DNA of 64,000 bases from an uncultured Spartobacteria bacterium (GTDB taxonomy: Bacteria > Verrucomicrobiota > Verrucomicrobiia > Chthoniobacterales > Chthoniobacteraceae). Where the stretch lies: the NCBI GenBank assembly GCA_903882875.1, contig CAIRYQ010000117.1:1-64000 (forward strand). Direction: 5' to 3'. This document shows positions 28,818 through 35,658 of this stretch, piece by piece. The number at the start of each line of letters is the position of its first letter. The stretch's first letter is position 1. Under the pieces are notes generated by a model. The model had not been told where the DNA came from. It did no database searches and was given only the letters and a program-made list of their open reading frames with translations. Both the position numbers and the translations under genes were made by a program.

Positions 28818-29362
28818 GGCGTCACTCCGGGTTCGGGCTGCGATGCGGGCTGCGCGTCCGCTGCCGCCGGTGCGGGCTTTTCCACGGGCGCGTTCCGCTC
28901 CGTGTAGGCGTCCAGGATTTCACGGGCGCGGTAGAGGAAGGTGATCGCATCGGGCATCTCCTGATCGAGATAATCGCGAAACCCGTCGAGCTTCTTCACG
29001 AGCGGATCCGCCGTCGCGTCGAAATTCTGGCTCCACTTTTTCACGTTGCGAAGCTTCGTCTGCGCCTCCTCCACCGCCGCCTTCGCCTTGCGCACCGCCG
29101 CCTCGCGGATCGCGATTGCGCCGGTCAGCTTCGTCAGCCGCGCGCTGTAGAAATCCTGCACGGCCTGATCGAGCTGCCGCTGCCTCCTGCGGATTTCACC
29201 CTCCCAGTGCATGCGCTGCTCGTGCTGGAGCCAGTTCCGCGTCCGCCGCACGCGGTCGCGCGAAGTGTCCACAGCCTCCCGCGCCTTCGTGACAAAAATC
29301 ACTAGGCTCGCGCGAAACGCATCCAGCGCATCAACGGACGTGATTCTGGCTTGCTGGCTCAT
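28814..29362 (-). CDS. Coiled-coil protein of the type VII-like operon
   Basis: Product of 182 residues of unknown family. Residues 8-120 are strongly helical and charged, with regular aliphatic spacing (for example AIREAAVRKAKAAVEEAQTKL) and several Trp residues (RNWLQHEQRMHWEGEIRRR near 42-60). Residues 155-182 form a Pro/Ala-rich tail. No signal peptide or membrane segment is visible. It lies between the two WxD-motif genes and overlaps the second by ATGA. Position suggests a chaperone, scaffold or secreted partner of the ATPase. The helical, LXG-like look makes it a possible substrate, but this is inference only. Confidence 0.75.
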   Translation of the reverse strand: MSQQARITSVDALDAFRASLVIFVTKAREAVDTSRDRVRRTRNWLQHEQRMHWEGEIRRRQRQLDQAVQDFYSARLTKLTGAIAIREAAVRKAKAAVEEAQTKLRNVKKWSQNFDATADPLVKKLDGFRDYLDQEMPDAITFLYRAREILDAYTERNAPVEKPAPAAADAQPASQPEPGVTP

Positions 29363-29365
29363 CGC

Positions 29366-29400
29366 GGGAATTGAGGATTGAGAGTTGGAGAAAGGAAAGG
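29366..29400. repeat. Degenerate 7-bp tandem repeats between operon genes
   Basis: Units GGGAATT, GAGGATT, GAGAGTT, GGAGAAA and GGAAAGG follow one another with a 7-bp period in the gap between the WXG100-like gene and the coiled-coil gene. The same periodicity occurs upstream of ftsZ and of the aminopeptidase. Confidence 0.55.
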
Positions 29401-29423
29401 CGCGGCCCGCCTCCGGAAACCGC

Positions 29424-29696
29424 CTACCGCTGATCGAGATACTCCTCGATGCGCTGCGCCTTGCGCAGGAGGTAAGGCGTGTGCTTCTCCGCGACTTCCA
29501 CGAATTTTTTCAGCACCTTCATGGTCGTGATGAACTCGTCCGCAAATTTCTCCGCCTCCTGATCCTGCCATGTGCTCCCGAGCGCCGTGAACCGCGCCTG
29601 AAGCGACCCCGCCTTCGCCTGCACATCGTCGTTGAACCGCTTCAGTTCCTTCGCAAATCGCCGCACTTCCTCGGGGTCAATGATTGCCTGTGCCAT
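29424..29696 (-). CDS. WXG100-like small protein, first gene of type VII-like operon
   Basis: Product of 90 residues from the ATG at 29696 (MAQAIIDPEEVRRFAKEL); the open frame extends 23 codons further upstream but that part is Pro/Arg-rich and unlike the rest. Two helices are separated by a turn with LGSTWQDQEAEKFADEF (about 43-59), the WXG100-type Trp turn with D in place of G, followed by a second helix ending IEEYLDQR. The opening IDPEEVRRFAKELKRFNDDV is typical of WXG100 first helices. Proteins of this fold are exported as dimers by type VII systems. It heads a four-gene minus-strand operon that ends in the membrane ATPase. Confidence 0.82.
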   Translation of the reverse strand: MAQAIIDPEEVRRFAKELKRFNDDVQAKAGSLQARFTALGSTWQDQEAEKFADEFITTMKVLKKFVEVAEKHTPYLLRKAQRIEEYLDQR

Positions 29697-29872
29697 GAAC
29701 GTGTTTTGCTTGGGGTTTGGAAAAAGCGGACGGGGGAACTGTAACGGGCGCCAGCGGCACTTCAATGCTCCTGTCGGCGAATAACAAAATCCTCAGGTGC
29801 GCGCGAACGCCGACGGTTCTGCCGACTCGCGCATGCGCGGAGCGCAGGAGTAGCGTGGCTCGTTGCTGTCGC
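29697..29872. other. Intergenic region upstream of the type VII-like operon
   Basis: No gene is supported here. Any promoter of the minus-strand operon should lie in this stretch, but I could not identify convincing -35 and -10 boxes or a strong ribosome binding site before the ATG at 29696. Confidence 0.4.
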
Positions 29873-30273
29873 CTACCACCCCACCCGACGGAGATCGGAT
29901 ATGCGATCAAAGTGCGTGTCCCGTGTGATCACCGGCAGGCCGTGCTGCCGCGCGAGGGCGGCGATCCACAAATCATTCTCCGGAATGGGAGTCCTTGCCT
30001 TTCGGAGTTCCTCACGCACATCGGCGTAGTGCCGGGCACTTTCGCTGTTCACGTCAAGCACGCCGTGCTTGGTACGGCGGATTCCACCTCCCCAAGCCAC
30101 GTCTCGCGGATCTTACGATCACGGGCCACCTTGATGCCGAAGCGGTATTCGCCAAGCACGATTGCCGGAAGGAACAGCGGTCGGTCGGCAGGCAGCACGG
30201 CCAGCAGCGCAGCATCCCCGTCGCACCATGCCGAGATGGCGTTCGTGTCGAGGATCACTTCCAGCTCTCGCAC
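29873..30273 (-). pseudogene. PIN-domain toxin (VapC-like), frameshifted
   Basis: Two overlapping frames together make one PIN ribonuclease. The first (start 30273) has ILDTNAISAWCDGD with the first acidic residue and AIVLGEYRFG with the second, then runs into a stop at 30049. The second frame (to 29873) supplies ENDLWIAALARQHGLPVITRD with the third and fourth acidic residues and ends SDLRRVGW. All four PIN acidic positions are therefore present, but in different frames. The switch is a -1 shift between about 30055 and 30100, as from one lost base. No slippery heptamer for programmed frameshifting is evident, so I call it a broken gene or a sequencing error. It overlaps the antitoxin gene. 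Confidence 0.8.
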
Positions 30274-30488
30274 TCCACCCGGCCAAATTCCCCCTCGATG
30301 CGCCGGGCGACGCGCTGCGACTCCGTCTTGCTCACCTTGGGTGGCGGTACCGGCCAGCGCTTGCGCCGGCCCGCGCCTGCGGCACCGGCCCGCACATGCA
30401 GCTTCGAGGACAAATGCCGTAACAGCTTCTGCTGCTCGCGTTGCGTCAGCGCGGCCACGGCATTTTCGATTTCAGTTAAGGTGCTCAT
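30255..30488 (-). CDS. Probable antitoxin of the PIN-toxin pair
   Basis: Product of 77 residues. The N terminus (EIENAVAALTQREQQKLLRHL, about 6-26) resembles the short helical segment of VapB/Phd-like antitoxins seen upstream of PIN toxins. The C-terminal half is basic and Pro-rich, and would be the toxin-wrapping tail. Its stop overlaps the toxin start by 19 bases, the usual coupling of such modules. If the toxin is truly broken, the antitoxin is a remnant. The family assignment depends mainly on position. Confidence 0.65.
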   Translation of the reverse strand: MSTLTEIENAVAALTQREQQKLLRHLSSKLHVRAGAAGAGRRKRWPVPPPKVSKTESQRVARRIEGEFGRVECESWK

Positions 30489-30533
30489 GCCCGCAAGGAT
30501 GCCTGAACTCCCGCGCTCCGCAATCGCTCCGCC

Positions 30534-31115
30534 TTACGCCAGCTTGTGCGCGATCTGCTCGTCCAAAATCTCGCGCACGGTGAAGGGGATGATGATGCGG
30601 TGCTCCTCGCGGAAGAAGCGCCCGATCTCCGTGAGCGCGTCGCCCGTGTAGTCGAAGCTCACAAAGACACCCTTCTCGCACTTCGCCCGGCGCATCGCGG
30701 TCTCGAAGGCGTCAATGTCCGGGCGTCCGGCCTTGTCCTTCTGCTTCACCTGCATCGGGAAAAAGCGCTCCTCCAGCGCGAGTTCGTCCGTGCCGGCCTT
30801 GCGCACGTTGTCCAGCGCGGAGACGGGGAAGATGCGCCCGTCTATCCCCTTGTCGCCCACCTGCGCCTTGTTCTTGCGCCCGCCGAGCGCGATGACGGCC
30901 CAGTTCTCAAACTCGAAGGGCGGCAGCTCGCGCAGCTTCTTCTCCGTCCACGGCAGGTCGCGCACGATGAAGCCGCGCCCGATCTTCCACAGCTCCTCCT
31001 TCTCGCGGATGCCGCAGATGTCCTGCAGCCGCTTGGCCATCACGCGGCAGGAGGTGGGCGAAATGTCTATGCCGATCCACTGGCGCTTGAGCTTCTGCGC
31101 CGCGACGAGCGCGGC
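30534..31115 (-). pseudogene. C-terminal fragment of DNA methyltransferase with Mrr-like nuclease domain
   Basis: About 193 residues continue in frame directly after the stop codon of the HNH gene. The first residues are ALVAAQKLKRQWIGIDIS, a block that in intact methyltransferases follows the SAM-binding DPFCGCGT motif; that motif is absent here. Downstream, GGRKNKAQVGDKGIDGRI and FFPMQVKQKDK look like an Mrr/restriction-endonuclease core (D...QxK). An internal ATG at 31043 or 31040 could still produce a nuclease-like polypeptide of about 169 residues. With the N-terminal fragment (31965-32207) it represents one interrupted gene. Confidence 0.8.
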
Positions 31116-31919
31116 CTACACAGCGCCCTTGTGAAATAGGTCGTGGCAGTTGCGACAGAGAACCAACAAATCATAGAATTGTTCTTGGCCGCGTCGCTCA
31201 TAATTCCGGTGATGGAGTTGCAACCTTGGGCCAGAAGCATTGCAGAGTTGGCAGCGGTGACCAACGCTATCGAGATGGCGCGTGCGTCGCTCCTGCCACT
31301 CGGGAGTCTGTAGATAATCAGCATACGGCATTCGGCGCAGCTCCCATAACCGCTTCTCTTGTGCTTCTAATTTCGCTTGCTCAGCGGCTGCCTGTGCATC
31401 TCGCTTCACTTGGCCCTCAGCGGAAAGCCGAGCATAGAATCTATTCCGAGATGCCACCGCTTCTTCAGCCTCCTTCGCTCGACAATCCGCGCAGACAAAA
31501 TGCCAACGTTCTTTTCCTCCCAGAAGCTTGTGTAGCTCCTCGCGCGTATGGCAGTGGACTTTACCCATCACTCCACATTGTTCGCAGACTGTTGGGATCG
31601 GCTTGTTCCACTTGCGTAAGAGGCTCGCATTCGCCCCGATTCGATCTTCAAGTCCATCAATGAGGGAACTGCTGGTGACTTCAGGGAGCATCCAATAGAT
31701 ATAGTTCGCTGCGGCCGATAGCTCCTGCTCAGTGTCTGCCTTCTCACGCACATTCCTGACCTCATCTTCGAGCCGCTTACGAAGGAACCGCAGAGAGTCC
31801 TCAACGTCCCGCATGTCGCGCACGATAGCATCAATCACATCGAGTAATTTTCCAGGTGGGCGTTCAATTGCGTTCGTCGCCGCCCATTCTCTGAGACGGT
31901 TTAGCATGGTCGTTGTCAT
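31116..31919 (-). CDS. HNH endonuclease-type protein inserted in a methyltransferase gene
   Basis: Product of 267 residues. The N-terminal half is helical and charged, a central Cys cluster (CEQCGVMGK near 111 and CADC near 145) could bind zinc, and the C terminus is an HNH nuclease (CQLCNASG, LQLHHRNYERRG, LVLCRNCHDLFHKG; about 223-265). The first LHH and the final CxxCH are intact. It lies between two in-frame fragments of a DNA methyltransferase gene. Four 60-base stretches counted by hand gave 50-58% G+C, against 68% in one flanking stretch, which suggests acquisition from elsewhere. A homing or phage-type HNH gene is likely; its target is unknown. Confidence 0.85.
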   Translation of the reverse strand: MTTTMLNRLREWAATNAIERPPGKLLDVIDAIVRDMRDVEDSLRFLRKRLEDEVRNVREKADTEQELSAAANYIYWMLPEVTSSSLIDGLEDRIGANASLLRKWNKPIPTVCEQCGVMGKVHCHTREELHKLLGGKERWHFVCADCRAKEAEEAVASRNRFYARLSAEGQVKRDAQAAAEQAKLEAQEKRLWELRRMPYADYLQTPEWQERRTRHLDSVGHRCQLCNASGPRLQLHHRNYERRGQEQFYDLLVLCRNCHDLFHKGAV

Positions 31920-31964
31920 CGCTTCCTGATTCTGCCGTTCGATGGGTGGTATTCCAGTCCTTTG

Positions 31965-32207
31965 CTACTCCACGCAGCGGGGGCGCATGGAATCAATGTA
32001 GGCCTTCGTGCTCTCGTGCCGGTCCTCGAAGCTGCGCTTCTCCTTGGTCTCGCCCCAGAAGACCTCGTAGTTGCGGTTCGAGTTGAACGGCGGATCAATG
32101 TAGATGAGGTCCACGCAGGCCGCGGGGAGCTTCTGCAACTGCTCCAAGTTGTCCCCGCAGTAGATGACGCGCGTATCCACGAGGGAGGAGGCTTTGGCCG
32201 GAGGCAT
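31965..32207 (-). pseudogene. N-terminal fragment of DNA methyltransferase
   Basis: About 80 residues starting MPPAKASSLVDTRVIYCGDN and containing the catalytic motif IDPPFNSNRNYE (DPPF, motif IV of N6-adenine/N4-cytosine methyltransferases), then EDRHESTKAYIDSMRPRCVE followed by a TAG stop. In intact relatives this sequence continues for well over 200 residues before the block found at 31115. The middle, including the SAM-binding motif, is missing. Both fragments and the HNH gene share one reading frame. Confidence 0.82.
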
Positions 32208-32282
32208 GGGCGCGGACGGTGCGGAACGCTGCGCAAGATGACAAGCACGGACGCCGCAGGTTGGCGTCATGTTGCTTGTCCC

Positions 32283-32900
32283 CTATCCCCCAAACGTCAC
32301 CTGCACAATATCACTCGCCTGCCCGACCTCGTTGTCACCGATGACGCCGATGGCCTCGTATTCGCGGGCCTCGGGGACGCCGGGGACTTTCAGCGGCGTC
32401 TGGTCGTCGAAGGGGAACTTCTTGCGCCGGATGCCCACGAGCGTCCACGCGGCGGTGCCGACGAGGCGCATGTAGATATTCACCAGCTCGGCGTAGTCCT
32501 TCGAGCCGGTGATGCGGACGTGGCCGGGCTGGGACTCGGCCTTGATTTTCGGCTTGGTCTGGGCGGGCTGGGGCGCGCCCGATTTCGTGAAAATCTGCAT
32601 GGCCGCGCCCATGCCGTCGGTGAACTTCGGGTTGGCCTTGAGGTTGTTGATGAGCGCGCGCAGCGGGTCGTTCTGCTGGGCGAAGAGCTGCGCCGCATTC
32701 GCATTGGCCGTGACGACGGTCTGCTCCGCCATGACGAGCGCCTGGTAGGCGGCGATCAGCGGATCGAGGATCGCATTCGCCGCCGCGAGCGCATTCGCGT
32801 CGAGGTTGAGCGCAGCGGCGTCGGCTGCGATCTGCTGCTTGAGGTTGATGAGGAACGCGAGCCGGTTCGCGTGGGAGTCTGGGATGATGTCTTGGGACAT
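32283..32900 (-). CDS. Protein of unknown function with Fn3-like C terminus
   Basis: Product of 205 residues without signal peptide. Residues 1-110 are helical and Ala/Leu/Asn-rich (for example LNLDANALAAANAILDPLIAAY), and residues 115-205 look like a small beta-sandwich of fibronectin type III type, ending with PEAREYEAIGVIGDNEVGQASDIVQVTFGG-like strands. Similar two-part proteins occur in many environmental bacteria without known function. The gene lies just upstream of the broken methyltransferase on the same strand and beside a 21-bp tandem array. I assign no role. Confidence 0.7.
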   Translation of the reverse strand: MSQDIIPDSHANRLAFLINLKQQIAADAAALNLDANALAAANAILDPLIAAYQALVMAEQTVVTANANAAQLFAQQNDPLRALINNLKANPKFTDGMGAAMQIFTKSGAPQPAQTKPKIKAESQPGHVRITGSKDYAELVNIYMRLVGTAAWTLVGIRRKKFPFDDQTPLKVPGVPEAREYEAIGVIGDNEVGQASDIVQVTFGG

Positions 32901-32983
32901 GATGCTGGTTGGGTTCGAGGGCTTGCTGCTGAAAGTCGTTTTTTACTCAAAATGAGCCATTTTCGCGGAAAACGGCCCATTCC

Positions 32984-33256
32984 GACTCTGAACTGGAGCC
33001 CTCCGGTTCCCAACTGGAGCCTTCCAAGTCTGAACCGGAGCCCTCCAGTTCACAACCGGAGCCCTCCAAGTCTGAACTGGATCCCTCCAGTTCGCAACCG
33101 GAGCCCTCCAAGTCCGAACTGGAGCCGTCCAGTTCGCAACCGGAGCCCTCCAAGTCTGAGCTGGAGCCCTCCAGTTCGCAACCGGAGCCCTCCAAGTCTG
33201 ATCCGGAACGCTCCGGTTCCCAGCCGGAACGCTCCATTTGAGGCCCGGAAACCTCC
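32984..33256. repeat. 21-bp tandem array of about 13 units in alternating A/B form
   Basis: Units all end in ctcc and alternate between aagtctgaactggagcc-type and agttcgcaaccggagcc-type sequences, giving a 42-bp higher-order period. Neighbouring units create palindromes: gaactggag-cc-ctccagttc is a perfect 9-bp inverted repeat, so the array could fold into a series of hairpins. Units are most alike in the centre and decay at both ends, as expected of a tandem array that expands by slippage or recombination. There are no unique spacers, so it is not a CRISPR array. Confidence 0.85.
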
Positions 33257-33337
33257 AGATGCCCTCTGGAATGGAAGACCGCGAAACCCGCGCCGTGTGC
33301 CCCAGCGCGGAATTGAGCCGTGGAGCCGAAGTTTGAA

Positions 33338-33427
33338 ACCGGATTTCGGAAACCGGAAACCGGATAGAATTCCGCCGCCGACTGTCCCTCCCTTTCCGGT
33401 ATCCGGTTTCCGCTATCCGGGATAGTT
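33338..33427. repeat. Two clusters of 7-bp repeats in inverted orientation
   Basis: Cluster 1 (33338-33365) reads ACCGGAT, TTCGGAA, ACCGGAA, ACCGGAT. Cluster 2 (33393-33420) reads TTTCCGG, TATCCGG, TTTCCGC, TATCCGG. The clusters are reverse complements of each other: cggaaaccggata (33354-33366) pairs perfectly with tatccggtttccg (33400-33412). The arrangement could form a long hairpin. Confidence 0.7.
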
Positions 33428-33575
33428 TGAGCCGTGAAGATCATTCGGGGAACTTTGGTTCGCCGACACGAAATGGAAATCCCCGCCAAAAGGCAAGCGG
33501 ATTTTTTTTGCGCCTTTCTTGGAGCATTTTAAGCAAAAGAGCAGTCGCAGTGGGCGGGGCAGTCACACGGGCGGT

Positions 33576-33669
33576 GCGGTGGAACGCGTCGCTCCGCGCG
33601 CGTTTCGGCGTGTATTGGAAGGCTTGCTTGCAGCCAAAAGAAGCGCGCACGGAACGACGCGCTCCACCG
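33576..33669. repeat. Imperfect inverted repeat, arms of about 26 bp
   Basis: The left arm (around 33577-33602, cggtggaacgcgtcgctccg followed by GC-rich bases) and the right arm (around 33643-33668, containing ggaacgacgcgctccaccg) are reverse complements with a few mismatches, separated by about 40 bases. The layout suggests a REP- or MITE-like element between accessory genes and lepA. No transposase is nearby. Confidence 0.6.
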
Positions 33670-33769
33670 GCGCTGCCGTGCCTTCATCCAGAAACGGCCA
33701 TGCCTTCACTGAAACCGCTCTAGCCTCCGGCTCGCAAACTATCCGGTTCTCCACTCACTCAGTCTGACA

Positions 33770-35572
33770 TCAGTTCGTCTTCAGCACCTCGATGAACGCC
33801 TCCTGCGGGATGTTCACGTTGCCGATCGCCTTCATGCGCTTCTTTCCCTCTTTCTGTTTTTCGAGGAGCTTGCGCTTGCGCGAAATGTCGCCGCCGTAGC
33901 ACTTTGCCGTCACGTTTTTCCGCATCGCGCTGACGCTTTCGCGGGCGATGATTTTTCCGCCGATGGCGGCCTGGATGGCGATTTGGAAAAGCTGCGTGGG
34001 GATGACTTCCTTGAGCTTTGCGGCAAGCGCGCGTCCACGGCTGTCGGCCTTGTCGCGATGCACGATGCACGAGAATGCGTCCACGATTTCGCCATTCACG
34101 AGCATGTCGAGCTTCACGAGTTTGTCCGCACGGTAGCCGGCGTGCTCGTAGTCCATCGAACCGTAGCCGCGCGTGATGCTCTTCATCTTGTCCACGAAAT
34201 CCACGAGGATTTCGTTCAGCGGGAGATCCACGCTGAGCATGACGCGGCGCGGGTCGAGCGTCTCCGTGTGATCCACGATGCCGCGCTTGTCCATGATGAG
34301 CTGGAGCATCGCCGAAATGTATTCGTTCGGGATCATGATGAAGCACCGCACGATCGGCTCGCGCGTCTCGGCGATGACGCTTGGGTCGGGGAGGTTTTCC
34401 GGATTGTCCACGCGCAGCACCTCGCCGTTCGTCTTCACGATTTCGTAAATGACGGACGGATAGGTGGCGATGATGTCCATGTTGAACTCGCGCTTGAGGC
34501 GTTCGATCACGATCTCCATGTGCAGCAGCCCGAGGAAGCCGCAGCGGAAGCCGAAGCCGAGCGCGACGGAGCTTTCCGCCATGAAATGAAACGCGGCGTC
34601 GTTGAGCTGCAGCTTGCCCATCGCGGCCTTGAGGTGCTCGAAGTCCGCCGTGTTGATCGGATAGATGCCGCTGAAGACCATCGGCTGCAGTTCCTGAAAA
34701 CCCGCGAGCGGCTCGGTCGCGGGCAGGCGCGTGGCGGTGAGCGTGTCGCCGACTTTCACTTCGGTGACCGTCTTCATGTTCGCGATCACGTAGCCGACGT
34801 CGCCGGGCCCGAGTTCGGGCTGCGGCACAAATTTGGGAGTCTGCGGACGGAAGATGCCGACCTCTTTCACCTCATAGGAACTGTTCGTCGCCATGAGGCG
34901 CACCATGTCGCCGGCCTTGATCGCGCCATCCACCACGCGCACGTACACGACCACTCCGCGATACGTGTCGAAGGTCGAGTCGAACACGAGGGCGCGCAGG
35001 CGTTCGTTGCGGTTGTCCGGCGGCGCGGGGATGCGCGCGATGACGGCTTCCAAAATTTCCTCGATGCCGATGCCCTGCTTCGCGCTCGCGAGGATCGCCT
35101 CCTCGGCGGGGATCGCCAAAATTTCCTCAAGCTGCCGCGACACGCTCGGCAGATCGGAATTCGGAAGATCGATCTTATTGATCACCGGGATGAGCTTGAG
35201 CTTCTGCTTTTCCGCGAGGTGGACATTCGCGACGGTCTGCGCCTCGACGCCCTGCGCGGCGTCCACGATGAGCAGCGCGCCCTCGCACGCGGCGAGCGAG
35301 CGCGAGACTTCGTACGCGAAGTCCACGTGCCCCGGCGTGTCCATGAGATTGAGCTTGTACGTTTTTCCGTCCTTCGCCGTGTACATCATCCGCACGGGAT
35401 GCGCCTTGATCGTGATACCGCGCTCGCGCTCAAGGTCCATCGCGTCGAGGAGCTGCTCCTGCGATTCGCGCTTCTGAATCGTCCCGGTGAATTCGAGCAG
35501 CCGATCGGACAGCGTCGTCTTGCCGTGGTCAATGTGGGCGATGATGCAGAAATTGCGCGTGTTGGCCGGCAT
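33770..35572 (-). CDS. lepA: Elongation factor 4 (LepA), ribosome-associated GTPase
   Basis: Product of 600 residues, the standard length. G1 is AHIDHGKTT near residue 13, G3 is DTPGHVDF near 78, and G4 is NKIDLP near 134. Domains II-V and the LepA-specific C-terminal domain follow, including GFGFRCGFLGLLHMEIV and the YGGDISRKRKLLEKQKEGKKRM block near the end. It binds the ribosome and influences initiation or translocation under stress. It stands on the minus strand, with the DCC-family gene downstream after an 86-base gap. Confidence 0.97.
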   Translation of the reverse strand: MPANTRNFCIIAHIDHGKTTLSDRLLEFTGTIQKRESQEQLLDAMDLERERGITIKAHPVRMMYTAKDGKTYKLNLMDTPGHVDFAYEVSRSLAACEGALLIVDAAQGVEAQTVANVHLAEKQKLKLIPVINKIDLPNSDLPSVSRQLEEILAIPAEEAILASAKQGIGIEEILEAVIARIPAPPDNRNERLRALVFDSTFDTYRGVVVYVRVVDGAIKAGDMVRLMATNSSYEVKEVGIFRPQTPKFVPQPELGPGDVGYVIANMKTVTEVKVGDTLTATRLPATEPLAGFQELQPMVFSGIYPINTADFEHLKAAMGKLQLNDAAFHFMAESSVALGFGFRCGFLGLLHMEIVIERLKREFNMDIIATYPSVIYEIVKTNGEVLRVDNPENLPDPSVIAETREPIVRCFIMIPNEYISAMLQLIMDKRGIVDHTETLDPRRVMLSVDLPLNEILVDFVDKMKSITRGYGSMDYEHAGYRADKLVKLDMLVNGEIVDAFSCIVHRDKADSRGRALAAKLKEVIPTQLFQIAIQAAIGGKIIARESVSAMRKNVTAKCYGGDISRKRKLLEKQKEGKKRMKAIGNVNIPQEAFIEVLKTN

Positions 35573-35658
35573 GGAGTGTCTTTGGAAAAAAGGGGGCGGA
35601 ATATGCTCGGCCTTTGCGTGCGCGTCAACGCCCCGCCGTCCGCATCTTCTTCACCCGA

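Larger units (their letters stand above)
32901..33769. other. Repeat-filled stretch without a convincing gene
   Basis: This region between the Fn3-like gene and lepA contains a 21-bp tandem array (32984-33256), 7-bp repeats (33338-33427) and an inverted repeat (33576-33669). An open minus-strand frame of 180 codons (32947-33489) crosses the array because 21 is a multiple of three. Its translation is repeat-derived (heptads such as LEGSGCE and LEGSSSD) with no domain or signal, so I do not call it a gene. Confidence 0.5.

Noticed and set aside
30049-30100. Programmed frameshift in the PIN toxin
   Set aside because: No X-XXY-YYZ heptamer in the right phase was found in the overlap.
31116-31964. 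Group I intron or intein interpretation of the HNH insertion
   Set aside because: Stop codons separate the HNH frame from both flanks, and removal of the insert would not restore the missing methyltransferase middle.
32984-33256. Possible CRISPR array
   Set aside because: The repeats are contiguous with no unique spacers, alternate in two forms, and no cas gene is nearby.
32947-33489. 180-codon minus-strand ORF across the 21-bp array
   Set aside because: Openness follows from a 21-bp repeat in a G+C-rich region. The translation is entirely repeat-derived and the upstream part crosses 7-bp repeats.
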